Counted from the first letter of the stretch, positions 24,862 to 33,780 are shown. The stretch: 64,000 nucleotides of DNA from Pseudomonas sp. Irchel 3E13 (GCF_900187455.1 NZ_FYDX01000025.1:1-64000), one strand, 5' to 3'. The notes: a model not told the origin generated them from the sequence alone. A program made the numbers and translations.

Positions 24862-26323
24862 GATGTGCTCCAGGTTCGTTGGCGAATTCCTTGGCCAGAA
24901 CTTCTTCGACCACCGCCGGTTTGAACGGGTTGACCTTCTGCACGACCAAGGTCCAGAACAGCGCGTAGGCCGCAGTGCCGCCGAGCATCCAGGCGAATGG
25001 CACATAAACGTCAGCGGGGTTCATGCCCGGCGGGGTGATGAACCACATGCCGATGATGATGCCGACGCTGGACAGAATTTGCGGCAGCGGGAAGAACGGC
25101 GAGCGGTAGGCGCGCGGCAGGTCCGGCCGACGGATACGCAGGATCACCACCGACACGGTCACCAGCAGGTACGCGGTACTCCAGGCGCACACCGCCGCCA
25201 GCACCAGGTGCATGATGTTGTCGGTGTTGCCGCCCAGGTACAGGGCGTGCAGGCACGGGATCAGCATCGCCACCAGGATGCACAGCAGCGGCGTCTTGAA
25301 ACGCGGGTGCAGGTAGGTGAAGACCTTCGGCAGCGCGCCGTCCACGGCCATGCCGTAGAGGATCCGAGGCACCCCGGCCATCAGCGTGTTGATGGTGGCG
25401 GCGCCGGCGAACAGGAAGCCGATACCCAGCCACAGCGGGCCGATGTCACCCATGACCTGCTCGGCGAATTTCGGGATCGCCATCGGCGTATCGAGCAAGT
25501 GCACGCCACTGGCGGCATCGAGCACCACGTTTTCCACCTGGCGCTTCATCGCCGCGCCATAGATGAACATGCACGACGCCACGCCCAACAGGCCCAGCGC
25601 CATCGCCCGCGGCATGGTCCGCGCCGAGCGGCGCAGGTCCGGGGCCAGCGGCGTGACGAACTCGCAGCCGACGAACATGAACATCGCCATGCCCACCAGC
25701 GACAGCACGGTAATCAGGTCGGTGCCGACCATCGACTCACCGAACCAGCCGTCCAGTTCCACCGCCGGCGCGGCGATCAGGCCGAGCACGCCGAACACCA
25801 TCAACGTGGTCCACATGCCGAAGGTGAGGATGATTTCCGCCTTGCCGAAGGCGCTGACGCCAAAGGCGTTGAGCACCGCGAACACCACCACGAAGCCCAC
25901 GCCCAGCAGCCAGGAGCCACCGGCCGATTCAGCCAGGGTATTGAGGTGTTCGAAGTTCACCAGCGCCATCACACCGGCGAGGATGGTTTCCGCGGTGCCG
26001 GCGAAGACGTGGACGATCAGGTACGCCGACAGCGTGCCGGTGATCGCAAAGAAACGGCCCATGCCGCAGTTGATGTAGTCGTAGACCGAACCGGTGGTCG
26101 GCAAGATCGACGCCGCCTCGGCAAAGGTGGTGGACTGCGCCAGCATCAGCAGCACCGCGATCAGCATCGCCATGGCGAAGGCGCTGCCGCCGATGCCGAA
26201 ACCCATGGTCGCGGTCAGGATGACGGGGCTGGCCATGATCAGGCCGATAGTACTGGCGAGGGCGGTGGGGAACCCGATCGTGCCCCGGTTCAGGTGCGCG
26301 CTGAGCGTGTCGTTGAGCGACAT
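24821..26323 (-). CDS. APC-superfamily amino acid/amine permease
   Basis: The 500-residue inner-membrane protein begins MSLNDTLSAHLNRGTIGFPT and has about 12 hydrophobic segments of the APC superfamily. The first helix region (STIGLIMASPVILTATMGFG) departs from the classic GSG motif and resembles the amine/ethanolamine-type branch. FMFVGCEFVTPLAPDLRRSA corresponds to the helix 6 region. The next gene (DUF3156) overlaps its 3' end, and a FeaR-like regulator follows. This context suggests import of an aromatic amine such as tyramine or phenylethylamine, which is inference. The ATG follows GAGGTCC. Confidence 0.87.
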   Translation of the reverse strand: MSLNDTLSAHLNRGTIGFPTALASTIGLIMASPVILTATMGFGIGGSAFAMAMLIAVLLMLAQSTTFAEAASILPTTGSVYDYINCGMGRFFAITGTLSAYLIVHVFAGTAETILAGVMALVNFEHLNTLAESAGGSWLLGVGFVVVFAVLNAFGVSAFGKAEIILTFGMWTTLMVFGVLGLIAAPAVELDGWFGESMVGTDLITVLSLVGMAMFMFVGCEFVTPLAPDLRRSARTMPRAMALGLLGVASCMFIYGAAMKRQVENVVLDAASGVHLLDTPMAIPKFAEQVMGDIGPLWLGIGFLFAGAATINTLMAGVPRILYGMAVDGALPKVFTYLHPRFKTPLLCILVAMLIPCLHALYLGGNTDNIMHLVLAAVCAWSTAYLLVTVSVVILRIRRPDLPRAYRSPFFPLPQILSSVGIIIGMWFITPPGMNPADVYVPFAWMLGGTAAYALFWTLVVQKVNPFKPAVVEEVLAKEFANEPGAHHGDYYAEPVAKTV

Positions 26324-26468
26324 GGTGAAGGACCTCAAGAGCCGTTGTTATGGTTGTGCGTCACTGTGCGCCGCACTCCATGCCACGTCTTGCCCCAGAC
26401 TGCCGGGGGTTTTGTTGCTGGCTGCCAGGTCCTTCCTTTGAGAGCAAATGTCTTTGAGACTGCGTCAG

Positions 26469-26966
26469 TCAGCCCTCCCCATGCGCCTTCTGCTTCAACC
26501 GCTCGGTATCCACCCGCACGAACACCGAATCCGCGGTAACGGTCAGCACATCGCCGGCCCAGACCTCGCAGATCACCCGGCTCTTGCGCCCCACCTCGCC
26601 CTCGACCCGCGCCTTGAGCGTCAGCTCCACGCCCATCGGCGTCGGCTTCAGGTAGGTCAGGCCAAGATGTCCGGTCACGCAGTCGATACGCGGCAGCGAA
26701 CCCGGTTCGCGCCCTTCGGCCCGGTAGTGATAGGCCATGGCCGCCCAGTTGGAGTGGCAATCCACCAGCATCGCCAGCAGACCGCCATAGACCAGGCCGG
26801 GCCAGCCGCAGAACGTGCTGTCGGGCGCATGAGTGCAGATCAAGTGGATGCCGTCATCAGCCCAGTGGCTTTTCAGATGCAGCCCGCTGGGATGGGCCGA
26901 ACCGCAGCCGTAGCAAACGCCATCCGGCGCCGCCAGGTCTTGAAGGGATAGAGCGTGGGAATTCAT
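26469..26966 (-). CDS. PaaI-family (hotdog) thioesterase
   Basis: The 165-residue protein has the hotdog fold of PaaI/YigI-like acyl-CoA thioesterases. An N-terminal CYGCGSAHPSGLHLK motif, as in the 4HBT-like group, is followed by WPGLVYGGLLAMLVDCHSNW holding the catalytic-region Gly-Gly and Asp. LGLTYLKPTPMGVELTLKAR and RKSRVICEVWAGD complete the sheet. It may release CoA from an aromatic or short acyl thioester; the true substrate is unknown. It is upstream of and parallel to the permease with a 145-bp gap, so co-transcription is possible but not evident. Confidence 0.87.
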   Translation of the reverse strand: MNSHALSLQDLAAPDGVCYGCGSAHPSGLHLKSHWADDGIHLICTHAPDSTFCGWPGLVYGGLLAMLVDCHSNWAAMAYHYRAEGREPGSLPRIDCVTGHLGLTYLKPTPMGVELTLKARVEGEVGRKSRVICEVWAGDVLTVTADSVFVRVDTERLKQKAHGEG

Positions 26967-27147
26967 GGGTTTCCTGATTTGTTTTTGTAGGAAAGTTCAG
27001 ATGTTAACGCTCTCATCCTACCTTTCCAACACACCCACCAAAGTCCTCACCGATGCGTCATTAGGTCTCACATGGCGACCGGCCATCCCAGGAAGGAGTA
27101 AGCTAGCCCCCAGCCAAGCCAACCATCCAAAAACAAGGACCGCTGCG

Positions 27148-27558
27148 ATGATTGCTAATGATGCTTGCTGGCACCACGCCGATGACGGTTCGCCTTGCGG
27201 TTATCCGCGCCGTGCGCCGTACGCCGGACTGTTCCTCGCCTGGAGCGTGACCCGCAACCTGCTCAGCCGCGACTTCAAGGCCGACTACGACGCCGAGATC
27301 CAGGCCCTGGGCGAACGCCTGATGACCCCCGCGCGCTTTTTCCAGTTGTGCTGCGACGGCCTGCTGGTCGACGAAGACCTCAACCGATCGGGCAACGCCT
27401 TCGCCGCCCATTACCTGAGCCTGCAAGCCCCTTCCCTGCCCTGCGACCTGCAGGAGCTGCTGAACAGCGACGCCGAGCCCGCGGCGAGCTGGGACCAGTA
27501 CGACCTGCTCAAGCCGCGCCTGGACCTGCGTTTCGCCCAATGGCAGGCCGGTCAGTGA
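27148..27558 (+). CDS. Hypothetical protein (136 aa)
   Basis: The 136-residue product starts MIANDACWHHADDGSPCGYP and appears soluble, acidic and helical, with no signal peptide or membrane segment. I do not recognise the family. The N-terminal part has Trp, His and Cys residues (CWHHADDGSPC), and a second pair is at FQLCCDGLLVDEDLNRSG. The coding frame is supported by GC-rich third positions, an AAGGACCGCTGCG ribosome site and clean boundaries. It stands alone, with 165 bp before the SH3 gene. Confidence 0.7.
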   Translation: MIANDACWHHADDGSPCGYPRRAPYAGLFLAWSVTRNLLSRDFKADYDAEIQALGERLMTPARFFQLCCDGLLVDEDLNRSGNAFAAHYLSLQAPSLPCDLQELLNSDAEPAASWDQYDLLKPRLDLRFAQWQAGQ

Positions 27559-27723
27559 ACCTGATGCGATAAAAACTGTCTTTGCGCTGGTGGCTTGTCG
27601 AGATTTCCTACAAAGACAAGCCCGCGGGGACGTCCAACGGTTATCCCCTTTCTCACCCTTCGTTGCGCTGGCGGCAGGCATGCGGCCGGCGGTTTTCATT
27701 TTTTCTTCTCGGGGAAGATAACC

Positions 27724-28368
27724 ATGCGCCTGCTTCGCCCTCTCCGCGCACGCTCTGCCGTGCTTCCCGCCCTGCTCGCCGGTGTGTTCATGAGTGCCCT
27801 CGCCCACGCCGAAGCGCCCGCCAGCGATGATCGCTGGGTCAGCGACAGCCTCAGCACCTACGTGCGCAGCGGCCCGACCGACGGCCACCGGCTGGTCGGC
27901 ACGCTCAAATCCGGACAGAAGGTTCAACTGCTTACCACCCAGGGCAACTACAGCCAGGTCCGTGGCGAATCCGGCGATGTCGTGTGGATCGCCAGCAGCG
28001 ACCTGCAGAACGTCCCCGGCCAGGCCGAACACCTGCCGCAACTCACCGCCCGGGTTGCGCAACTCGACGAGCAACTGAAAACCATCGACGACAGTTGGAA
28101 AACCCGGGTCCAGGGCATGCAAGAGACCCTGGACTCGCGCAAGGCCCTGATCGACGAATTGCAGGCCCGCAACCAGTCGCTCAACGAGGAACTGGCCGAG
28201 GCCCAGTCGCAACTGCGCGACACCCAGGCCAGGCTCGGTGACGAGAACAAACAGGTGCTGATGCGCTACATGGTCTACGGCGGCGGCATCGCCGGGGCCG
28301 GTTTGCTGGCGGGCCTGATCCTGCCGATGCTCAGCCGCGGCCGCAAACGCAACAGCGGCTGGGTTTAA
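27724..28368 (+). CDS. TIGR04211-type SH3 domain protein (exported, membrane-anchored)
   Basis: The 214-residue protein has a signal peptide (to about AHA, residue 29), a bacterial SH3 domain at residues 37-95 (WVSDSLSTYVRSGPTDGHRL, then VGTLKSGQKVQLL), a coiled coil at about 100-172 and one C-terminal membrane helix (YGGGIAGAGLLAGLILPML) followed by a basic tail. This layout matches the YgiM/TIGR04211 family, anchored in the inner membrane and facing the periplasm. Its role is unknown, with a link to the cell wall likely from the SH3b. It converges on the LysR gene with a 4-bp overlap of stop codons. Confidence 0.9.
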   Translation: MRLLRPLRARSAVLPALLAGVFMSALAHAEAPASDDRWVSDSLSTYVRSGPTDGHRLVGTLKSGQKVQLLTTQGNYSQVRGESGDVVWIASSDLQNVPGQAEHLPQLTARVAQLDEQLKTIDDSWKTRVQGMQETLDSRKALIDELQARNQSLNEELAEAQSQLRDTQARLGDENKQVLMRYMVYGGGIAGAGLLAGLILPMLSRGRKRNSGWV

Positions 28369-29306
28369 TTGCCGCTCAACGAGTACGGCCCGCTGGCCAA
28401 CTGCTCACGCAGAAACGCCACACACGCCCGCACCTTCGCCGAACTGGACGAGCGCACCGCCGTCACCGCCCAGATATCCGCCGGCTGATGCCAGGCCGGC
28501 AGCACCTGGACCAGCGCGCCGCTGGCCAGGCTGCCGGCCACGTCCCAGCGCGAGGCCATGATGATGCCGTGGCCGTCGTGGGCCCACTGGCGGACGATGT
28601 CGCTGTGGTTGGAGGCCATGGGACCGGTGACCTTGACCGTCTCGGCGCCATTGGGCCCGAGCAGGCGCCACACGCCGAAACGGTCGTCGCGGCTGCGAAA
28701 CAGCAGGCAGTCATGCTGGGCCAGGTCCGCCGCCACCTTGGGCGTGCCGCGCCGGGCCAGGTATTCCGGCGCCGCCGCCAGCACCCGGGTGCTTTCGGCG
28801 ATGCGGTGGGCAATCAGGTGTTTCTCCTGCACTTCGCCGACGCGGATATCGATGTCGAAGTTGTCGGCGATCAGGTCCACCCGCCGGTCCAGCAACTCCA
28901 CCCACACTTCCAGCGCCGGGTACTGGCGTCGCAACAGCGACAGAATCGGCGCGATATGTTCGCGGCCCAACCGCAGGCTGGTGCACAGCCGCAGGGTGCC
29001 TTGCGGTTCGCGCTGGCCACCGGACAGCGCATCGACCATCGCCCCGACGTCCTCGAGAATCTTCTGCGCCCAGACGAACGCCGCCTCGCCATCGCTGGTG
29101 ATGTTGACCCGCCGCGTGGTGCGGTTGAACAGCTTGACCCCGAGTTGCTCCTCCAGCGTGGCGATGCGCTTGCTGACATGGGCCGGCGACAACCCGGTCT
29201 CGCTGGCGGCGGCGATAAAACTGGAGCGCCGGGCCACTTCGCAGAACAACTGCAAGTCCCGCAGCAGCGGTTCATTATTCGCTGTGAGCACATTCTGATT
29301 CTTCAT
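28365..29306 (-). CDS. LysR-family regulator of the adjacent oxidoreductase/dehydroquinase cassette
   Basis: The 313-residue protein has the LysR HTH at residues 14-75 (LLRDLQLFCEVARRSSFIAA then ASETGLSPAHVSKRIATLEE) and a type 2 periplasmic-binding-like sensor domain (IDIRVGEVQEKHLIAHRIAE). It is divergent from the first Gfo/Idh/MocA gene with an 85-bp shared region, the usual layout for a LysR regulator and its target. The effector is unknown; a quinate/shikimate-like compound is the natural guess from the cassette. Confidence 0.9.
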   Translation of the reverse strand: MKNQNVLTANNEPLLRDLQLFCEVARRSSFIAAASETGLSPAHVSKRIATLEEQLGVKLFNRTTRRVNITSDGEAAFVWAQKILEDVGAMVDALSGGQREPQGTLRLCTSLRLGREHIAPILSLLRRQYPALEVWVELLDRRVDLIADNFDIDIRVGEVQEKHLIAHRIAESTRVLAAAPEYLARRGTPKVAADLAQHDCLLFRSRDDRFGVWRLLGPNGAETVKVTGPMASNHSDIVRQWAHDGHGIIMASRWDVAGSLASGALVQVLPAWHQPADIWAVTAVRSSSSAKVRACVAFLREQLASGPYSLSGN

Positions 29307-29391
29307 TACGCCCGATTATCTCCTGGGACTTTTTATTTAGCCTCTCACAAAACCTGCCTTGTCGCACAAGCCAGAACAACAAGAGAGACCT

Positions 29392-30444
29392 ATGAAGAAG
29401 ATTCGCATTGCCGTCGCCGGCGCCGGCCTGATCGGCCGCCGTCATATCGAACTGATCCAGGCCAGCAACGACTGCGAACTGGCCGCGATCGTCGATCCGC
29501 TGCCCGCCACGGCGACCTTCGCCAACAGCCTCGGCGTGCCGCTGTACAGCGACCTCGACAGCCTGCTGACCGCGCAACGCCCGGACGGCGTGATCCTCGC
29601 CACCCCCAATCAATTGCACGTCGAAGGCGCCCTGACCTGCGTCGCCCACGGCATTCCCGCGCTGATCGAAAAACCGGTGGCGCACACCCTGGAAGAAGGC
29701 AAGCGCCTGCTGGCCATTGCCGAGCAGGCCGGGGCGAAACTGCTGGTCGGCCATCACCGCGCCCACAGCGCAATCCTGCAGAAGGCCCGTGAAGTGATCG
29801 CCGAAGGCGTGCTTGGCAATCTGGTGGCGGTGATGGGCAGCGCGCTGTTCTACAAGCCCGACGACTACTTCGACGCCGCGCCCTGGCGCCGCCAGGCGGG
29901 TGGCGGCCCGGTGTTGATCAACATGATTCACGAGATCGGCAACCTGCGTTCGCTGTGCGGCGAGATCGTCGCCGTGCAGGCCCAGGCCTCCAGCGCCACC
30001 CGGGGTTTCCCGGTGGAAGACACGGTGTCCATCAGCCTGCGCTTCGCCAGCGGCGCCCTCGGCACCTTCATGCTCTCCGACACCGCCGGCTGCGCCCGCA
30101 GTTGGGAACAGACCTCGCGGGAAAACCGCGACTACCCGAGCTACGACGACGAAGACTGCTACGTGCTGGCCGGCACCCAGGGCTCGCTGTCGATCCCGAC
30201 CATGCGCCTGAAGTACTACGACAAACGCGAAGACCGCTCGTGGTGGAAGCCGTTCGAGACGGCTGTCGCGAGCCTGGATGAAGCGGATCCACTGGAGCGT
30301 CAGTTGGCGCATTTCTGCCAGGTGATCCGTGGCGAAGCCGAGCCGCTGGTGGGCGTGCGGGATGGTTTGCGTAATCTGCAGATTGTCGATGCGATCAGTG
30401 AAGCGGCGCGGACGGGGCAGATTGTTTCAACCGAGCAGTTGTAA
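29392..30444 (+). CDS. Gfo/Idh/MocA-family NAD(P)-dependent oxidoreductase (first of two)
   Basis: The 350-residue protein has an N-terminal Rossmann fold (MKKIRIAVAGAGLIGRRHIE). The family EKP motif is in PALIEKPVAHTLEEGKRLL. The substrate-binding C-terminal domain contains GGGPVLINMIHEIGNLRSLC, with the catalytic-region His. Such enzymes oxidise polyols, cyclitols or sugar acids. Placed with a type II dehydroquinase and an MHS transporter it may act on quinate, shikimate or a related compound, which is inference. It is the first gene after the divergent LysR regulator. Confidence 0.88.
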   Translation: MKKIRIAVAGAGLIGRRHIELIQASNDCELAAIVDPLPATATFANSLGVPLYSDLDSLLTAQRPDGVILATPNQLHVEGALTCVAHGIPALIEKPVAHTLEEGKRLLAIAEQAGAKLLVGHHRAHSAILQKAREVIAEGVLGNLVAVMGSALFYKPDDYFDAAPWRRQAGGGPVLINMIHEIGNLRSLCGEIVAVQAQASSATRGFPVEDTVSISLRFASGALGTFMLSDTAGCARSWEQTSRENRDYPSYDDEDCYVLAGTQGSLSIPTMRLKYYDKREDRSWWKPFETAVASLDEADPLERQLAHFCQVIRGEAEPLVGVRDGLRNLQIVDAISEAARTGQIVSTEQL

Positions 30445-30455
30445 CAACTTGGAGA

Positions 30456-30483
30456 CCTCATCGCTGGCTTGCCAGTGATGAGG
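30456..30483. repeat. CCTCATCGC hairpin after the first oxidoreductase gene
   Basis: CCTCATCGCTGG and CCAGTGATGAGG pair with one mismatch around CTTG. It belongs to the same short-hairpin family as those at 12855 and 43729. It may partly terminate transcription between the oxidoreductase and transporter genes. Confidence 0.7.
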
Positions 30484-30523
30484 CCCTGAAGACCATCTAA
30501 TAACAACAAGAAAGGGACCCCAA

Positions 30524-31894
30524 ATGGCCCACAACACCCACCAAACCAAGAAAGCCACCGCCAGCGGCTGGGTCGGCTCCGCCCTAGAGTACTACGACTT
30601 CTTCATCTACGCCCAGGCTGCGGCGCTGATTTTCCCGCAGATATTCTTCCCCGCCGGCGATCCAAAACTGGCGATCATCGCCTCGCTCGCCACCTACGGC
30701 GTCGGCTACCTGGCGCGCCCGGTGGGCGCCTTCGTGCTCGGCCACTGGGGCGACACCCGCGGGCGCAAGAATGTCCTGCTGCTGTGCATGTTCCTGATGG
30801 GCATCGCCACCTTCGCCGTCGGCCTGCTGCCCACCTTCAACCAGATCGGCTACTGGGCACCGGCGCTGCTGGTGGTGCTGCGGCTGATCCAGGGCTTCGC
30901 GGTGGCCGGCGAGATCGCCGGGGCCAGTTCGATGATCCTGGAACACGCGCCGCCCGGACGCCGAGGATTCTTCGCCAGCTTCACCCTGCAAGGCGTCCAG
31001 GCCGGCCAGGTGCTGGCGGCGGCGATCTTCCTGCCGCTGGCCTACTTCATGCCCGAAGAAGCCTTCAATAGCTGGGGCTGGCGGATTCCGTTCCTGCTCA
31101 GCGCCGCCGTGCTGATCGCCGCGTTCATCATTCGCCGCGAGGTCAAGGAGCCGGAAGCCTTCGTGCAGAAAGTGGAAAACGTCGCCCGCACCCGCTCTCC
31201 GATCCGTGAAGCCTTCAAATACAGTTGGCACGGCATGCTGGTGGTGTTCGGCGTGTCGCTGATGAACGTGATCCCGGTGGTGACCACCATCTTCGGCGCC
31301 GCCTATGCGGTGCAGCCAGCCTACGGCGTCGGCTTCGACAAGAGCGTGTACCTGTGGATCCCGGTGGTCGGCAACATCCTCGCGGTGCTGGTGATTCCCT
31401 TCGTCGGCAACCTCTCCGACCGCATCGGCCGGCGTCCGCTGATCATCGGCGCGGCCATCGGTTGCGGCCTGATGTCCTTCGTCTACCTGTACGCCATCAG
31501 CATCCACAGCGTGCCGCTGGCCTTCGCCGCGTCGCTGTTGATGTGGGGCACGATCTACCAGGGCTACAACGCGATCTTCCCGAGCTTCTTCCCCGAGCAG
31601 TTCCAGACCCACTACCGCGTGTCGGCCATGGCCGTGGCGCAGAACATCGGCTACATGATCACCGCCCTGCTCCCGGCGCTGTTCACCGCCGTGGCACCGC
31701 CGGGTTCGGACAACGTACCGCTGCTGATCGGCGCCATCACCTGCGTGGTCACCGCCATCTCGGCCATCGCCGCCTGGAGCGCGCCGGAAACCTTCCGCAC
31801 GCCGCTCGACCAACTCGGCAAGCACGACGCCGTGGCCCTCGACAAAACCACTTATGACGCGCAGCGGGCCCAGGCCCTGCGCACCACCCCCTGA
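30524..31894 (+). CDS. MFS transporter of the metabolite:H+ symporter (MHS) family
   Basis: The 456-residue membrane protein has 12 predicted helices. It carries MHS-family signatures: SGWVGSALEYYDFFIYAQAA at the first helix with Asp/Tyr residues, RPVGAFVLGHWGDTRGRKNV in the helix 2-3 loop and LIQGFAVAGEIAGASSMILE in helix 4-5. This family includes the shikimate (ShiA), proline and citrate symporters. With the dehydroquinase gene 15 bp downstream, a shikimate/quinate-like substrate is plausible. AAAGGGA precedes the ATG. Confidence 0.9.
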   Translation: MAHNTHQTKKATASGWVGSALEYYDFFIYAQAAALIFPQIFFPAGDPKLAIIASLATYGVGYLARPVGAFVLGHWGDTRGRKNVLLLCMFLMGIATFAVGLLPTFNQIGYWAPALLVVLRLIQGFAVAGEIAGASSMILEHAPPGRRGFFASFTLQGVQAGQVLAAAIFLPLAYFMPEEAFNSWGWRIPFLLSAAVLIAAFIIRREVKEPEAFVQKVENVARTRSPIREAFKYSWHGMLVVFGVSLMNVIPVVTTIFGAAYAVQPAYGVGFDKSVYLWIPVVGNILAVLVIPFVGNLSDRIGRRPLIIGAAIGCGLMSFVYLYAISIHSVPLAFAASLLMWGTIYQGYNAIFPSFFPEQFQTHYRVSAMAVAQNIGYMITALLPALFTAVAPPGSDNVPLLIGAITCVVTAISAIAAWSAPETFRTPLDQLGKHDAVALDKTTYDAQRAQALRTTP

Positions 31895-31909
31895 CCGGAA
31901 GCTCTCCCC

Positions 31910-32356
31910 ATGCAAACCCTACTCGTACTCAATGGCCCCAACCTGAACATGCTCGGCCTGCGCCAGCCCGAGGTCTACGGCCGCGAAACCCTCGCCGATG
32001 TCGAAGCGCTGTGCCGCGCCACCGGCGCCAGCCACGACCTGAACATCGAGTTCCAGCAGACCAACCATGAAGGCCAGATGATCGACTGGATCCACCAGGC
32101 CCGCGGCCGCGTCGCCGGCATCGTCATCAACCCCGGCGCCTGGACCCACACCTCGGTGGCGATCCATGACGCGCTGATCGCCGCCGAAGTGCCGGTGATC
32201 GAAGTGCACATCTCCAACGTGCACCGCCGCGAGTCGTTCCGTCATCACTCGTATGTGTCGCTGGTGGCGCAGTCGGTGCTGGCCGGTTTCGGCACCCACG
32301 GCTACGCGCTGGCCATCACCCACTTCGCCCGTCAACTGCAAGGAAGCCAAGCATGA
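31910..32356 (+). CDS. aroQ: Type II 3-dehydroquinate dehydratase
   Basis: AroQ removes water from 3-dehydroquinate to give 3-dehydroshikimate and works in both the shikimate and quinate pathways. The 148-residue protein begins MQTLLVLNGPNLNMLGLRQP, with catalytic-loop Arg18 and Tyr23 (EVYG). The Asn-containing INPGAWTHTS block and the EVHISNVHRRESFRHHSY block with its catalytic His complete the site. Its placement within a transport and oxidoreductase cassette points to a catabolic copy rather than the biosynthetic one. Its stop overlaps the next start by 4 nt (ATGA). Confidence 0.95.
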   Translation: MQTLLVLNGPNLNMLGLRQPEVYGRETLADVEALCRATGASHDLNIEFQQTNHEGQMIDWIHQARGRVAGIVINPGAWTHTSVAIHDALIAAEVPVIEVHISNVHRRESFRHHSYVSLVAQSVLAGFGTHGYALAITHFARQLQGSQA

Positions 32357-33519
32357 AAACCCTCGGCAACCCCACTCAACGCCTGCGCCTGGGCTTCGTC
32401 GGCGGTGGACTGGAATCGTCCATCGGCTCCACCCACCGCTACGCCGCGCACCTGGACGGACAGTTCGAACTGGTGGCCGGCGTCTTCGCCCGCGACCCGG
32501 CACGCAACCGCGCCGCCGCCGAGGCCTACGGCATTGCCGAAGACCGCATCTACCCGGACTTCCAGAGCATGGCCGTGGCCGAAGCAGCCCGCGAAGACGG
32601 CGTCCACGCGGTAGCGATCATGGCGCCGAACGCAGTGCACGTACCGGCCAGCCTGGCCTTCCTCGACCAGGGCATCGACGTCATCAGCGACAAGCCGCTG
32701 GCGGCCAACCTCGCTGAAGCCGAGACCCTGCTGGAGCGGGTCCGCCGTGGCCCGGCACTGCACCTGCTGACCCACAACTACAGCGGCTATCCGCTGATCC
32801 GCGAAGCCCGCGAACTGATCGCCAGCGGTGTGATTGGCGACGTGCGCCTGGTCCAGGTCGAACACGCCAGCGCCTTCGGCACCCACCCGCTGGAACAGCA
32901 AGGCGCCAAGGCCCTGATGTGGCGCACCGACCCGGCGCAGTCCGGCGCGTCTTCGGTGCTGGCCGACGTCGGCGTCCACGCCCATCAACTGCTGCGCTTC
33001 GTCACCGGCGAAGAAATCAGCGAAGTCTCGGCGGAACTGAGCACCCTGGTGCCGGGCCGCGTCAGCGATGACAACGCCCACGTCAAACTGCGCCTGGGCA
33101 ACGGCGCGCGCGGCATGCTCTGGGCCAGCTTCGTCGCGGCCGGGCATCGCCATGGTCTGCAGCTGCGCGTGTTCGGTTCCAAGGGCTCGCTGTACTGGCA
33201 CCAGGAAGACCCGGAGCGTCTGGAAGTGCGCTACCAGGACCAGCCGCACCAGATACTGCGCCGTGGCGAAGCCTGGCTGAGCGAATCGGCGCGGTTGTCG
33301 ACGCGGATCAAGGCTGGCCAGCCCGAGGGCTTGCTGGAGGCGTTCGCCAATATCTACAGCGAAGCGGCCGAGCGCATTCGCGCCCGTCGCGAGCAACGGG
33401 CGCCGAGCGCGCAGTCGCTGCTGTGCCCGACGGCCGAGGATGGATTGCGCGGGATGAGCTTTATCGATGCCTGCGTGAAGTCGGATCGGGCGGAGGGGCG
33501 CTGGACTGAGGTCGCCTGA
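32353..33519 (+). CDS. Gfo/Idh/MocA-family oxidoreductase (second of two)
   Basis: The 388-residue protein has a Rossmann N-terminus with an extended loop (LRLGFVGGGLESSIGSTHRY), a DKP variant of the EKP motif (VISDKPLAANLAEAETLLER), and the C-terminal substrate domain with VLADVGVHAHQLLRFVTG. The VGGGLESSIG start is typical of the branch of larger family members. Its ATG overlaps the aroQ stop, so they are translated together. It is not closely similar to the first oxidoreductase, so the two probably act at different steps. The substrate is unknown. Confidence 0.88.
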   Translation: MKTLGNPTQRLRLGFVGGGLESSIGSTHRYAAHLDGQFELVAGVFARDPARNRAAAEAYGIAEDRIYPDFQSMAVAEAAREDGVHAVAIMAPNAVHVPASLAFLDQGIDVISDKPLAANLAEAETLLERVRRGPALHLLTHNYSGYPLIREARELIASGVIGDVRLVQVEHASAFGTHPLEQQGAKALMWRTDPAQSGASSVLADVGVHAHQLLRFVTGEEISEVSAELSTLVPGRVSDDNAHVKLRLGNGARGMLWASFVAAGHRHGLQLRVFGSKGSLYWHQEDPERLEVRYQDQPHQILRRGEAWLSESARLSTRIKAGQPEGLLEAFANIYSEAAERIRARREQRAPSAQSLLCPTAEDGLRGMSFIDACVKSDRAEGRWTEVA

Positions 33520-33729
33520 GTATTGCGCGAGGATTGTTTCTGCCGCTGACCCGCAATGCCGGTCGCTTTTCCAAAGCGCAGCTATTTCATCCATTTAATT
33601 GGGATTTTTCCTATATACCCGCCGCTGACCGGCATTCAGGATTTCTGCGGAATTCATTCCTCAGGCAATCCCCTGCGGTCAGCGGCCAGCAAGTACCTGG
33701 CTGGCGCCCTGGTGGATACCTGTCCACAT

Positions 33730-33762
33730 GCGCCCCCACGCTGAAACTGGCGTTGGGGGCGC
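33730..33762 (+). promoter_or_regulatory. Stable hairpin in the leader of vgrG
   Basis: GCGCCCCCACGC pairs with GCGTTGGGGGCGC (one bulged T) around TGAAACTG, ending 18 bp before the vgrG ATG and just ahead of the GCAGGGAGC ribosome site. It could be a terminator for upstream transcription or a translational control structure. No T tract follows. Confidence 0.5.
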
Positions 33763-33780
33763 AGTTGCAGGGAGCACTGC

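Noticed and set aside
24860..26539. Plus-strand 559-codon frame opposite the APC permease
   Set aside because: Translation is dominated by His, Arg and Gln with no domain, whereas the minus strand encodes a normal multi-pass permease.
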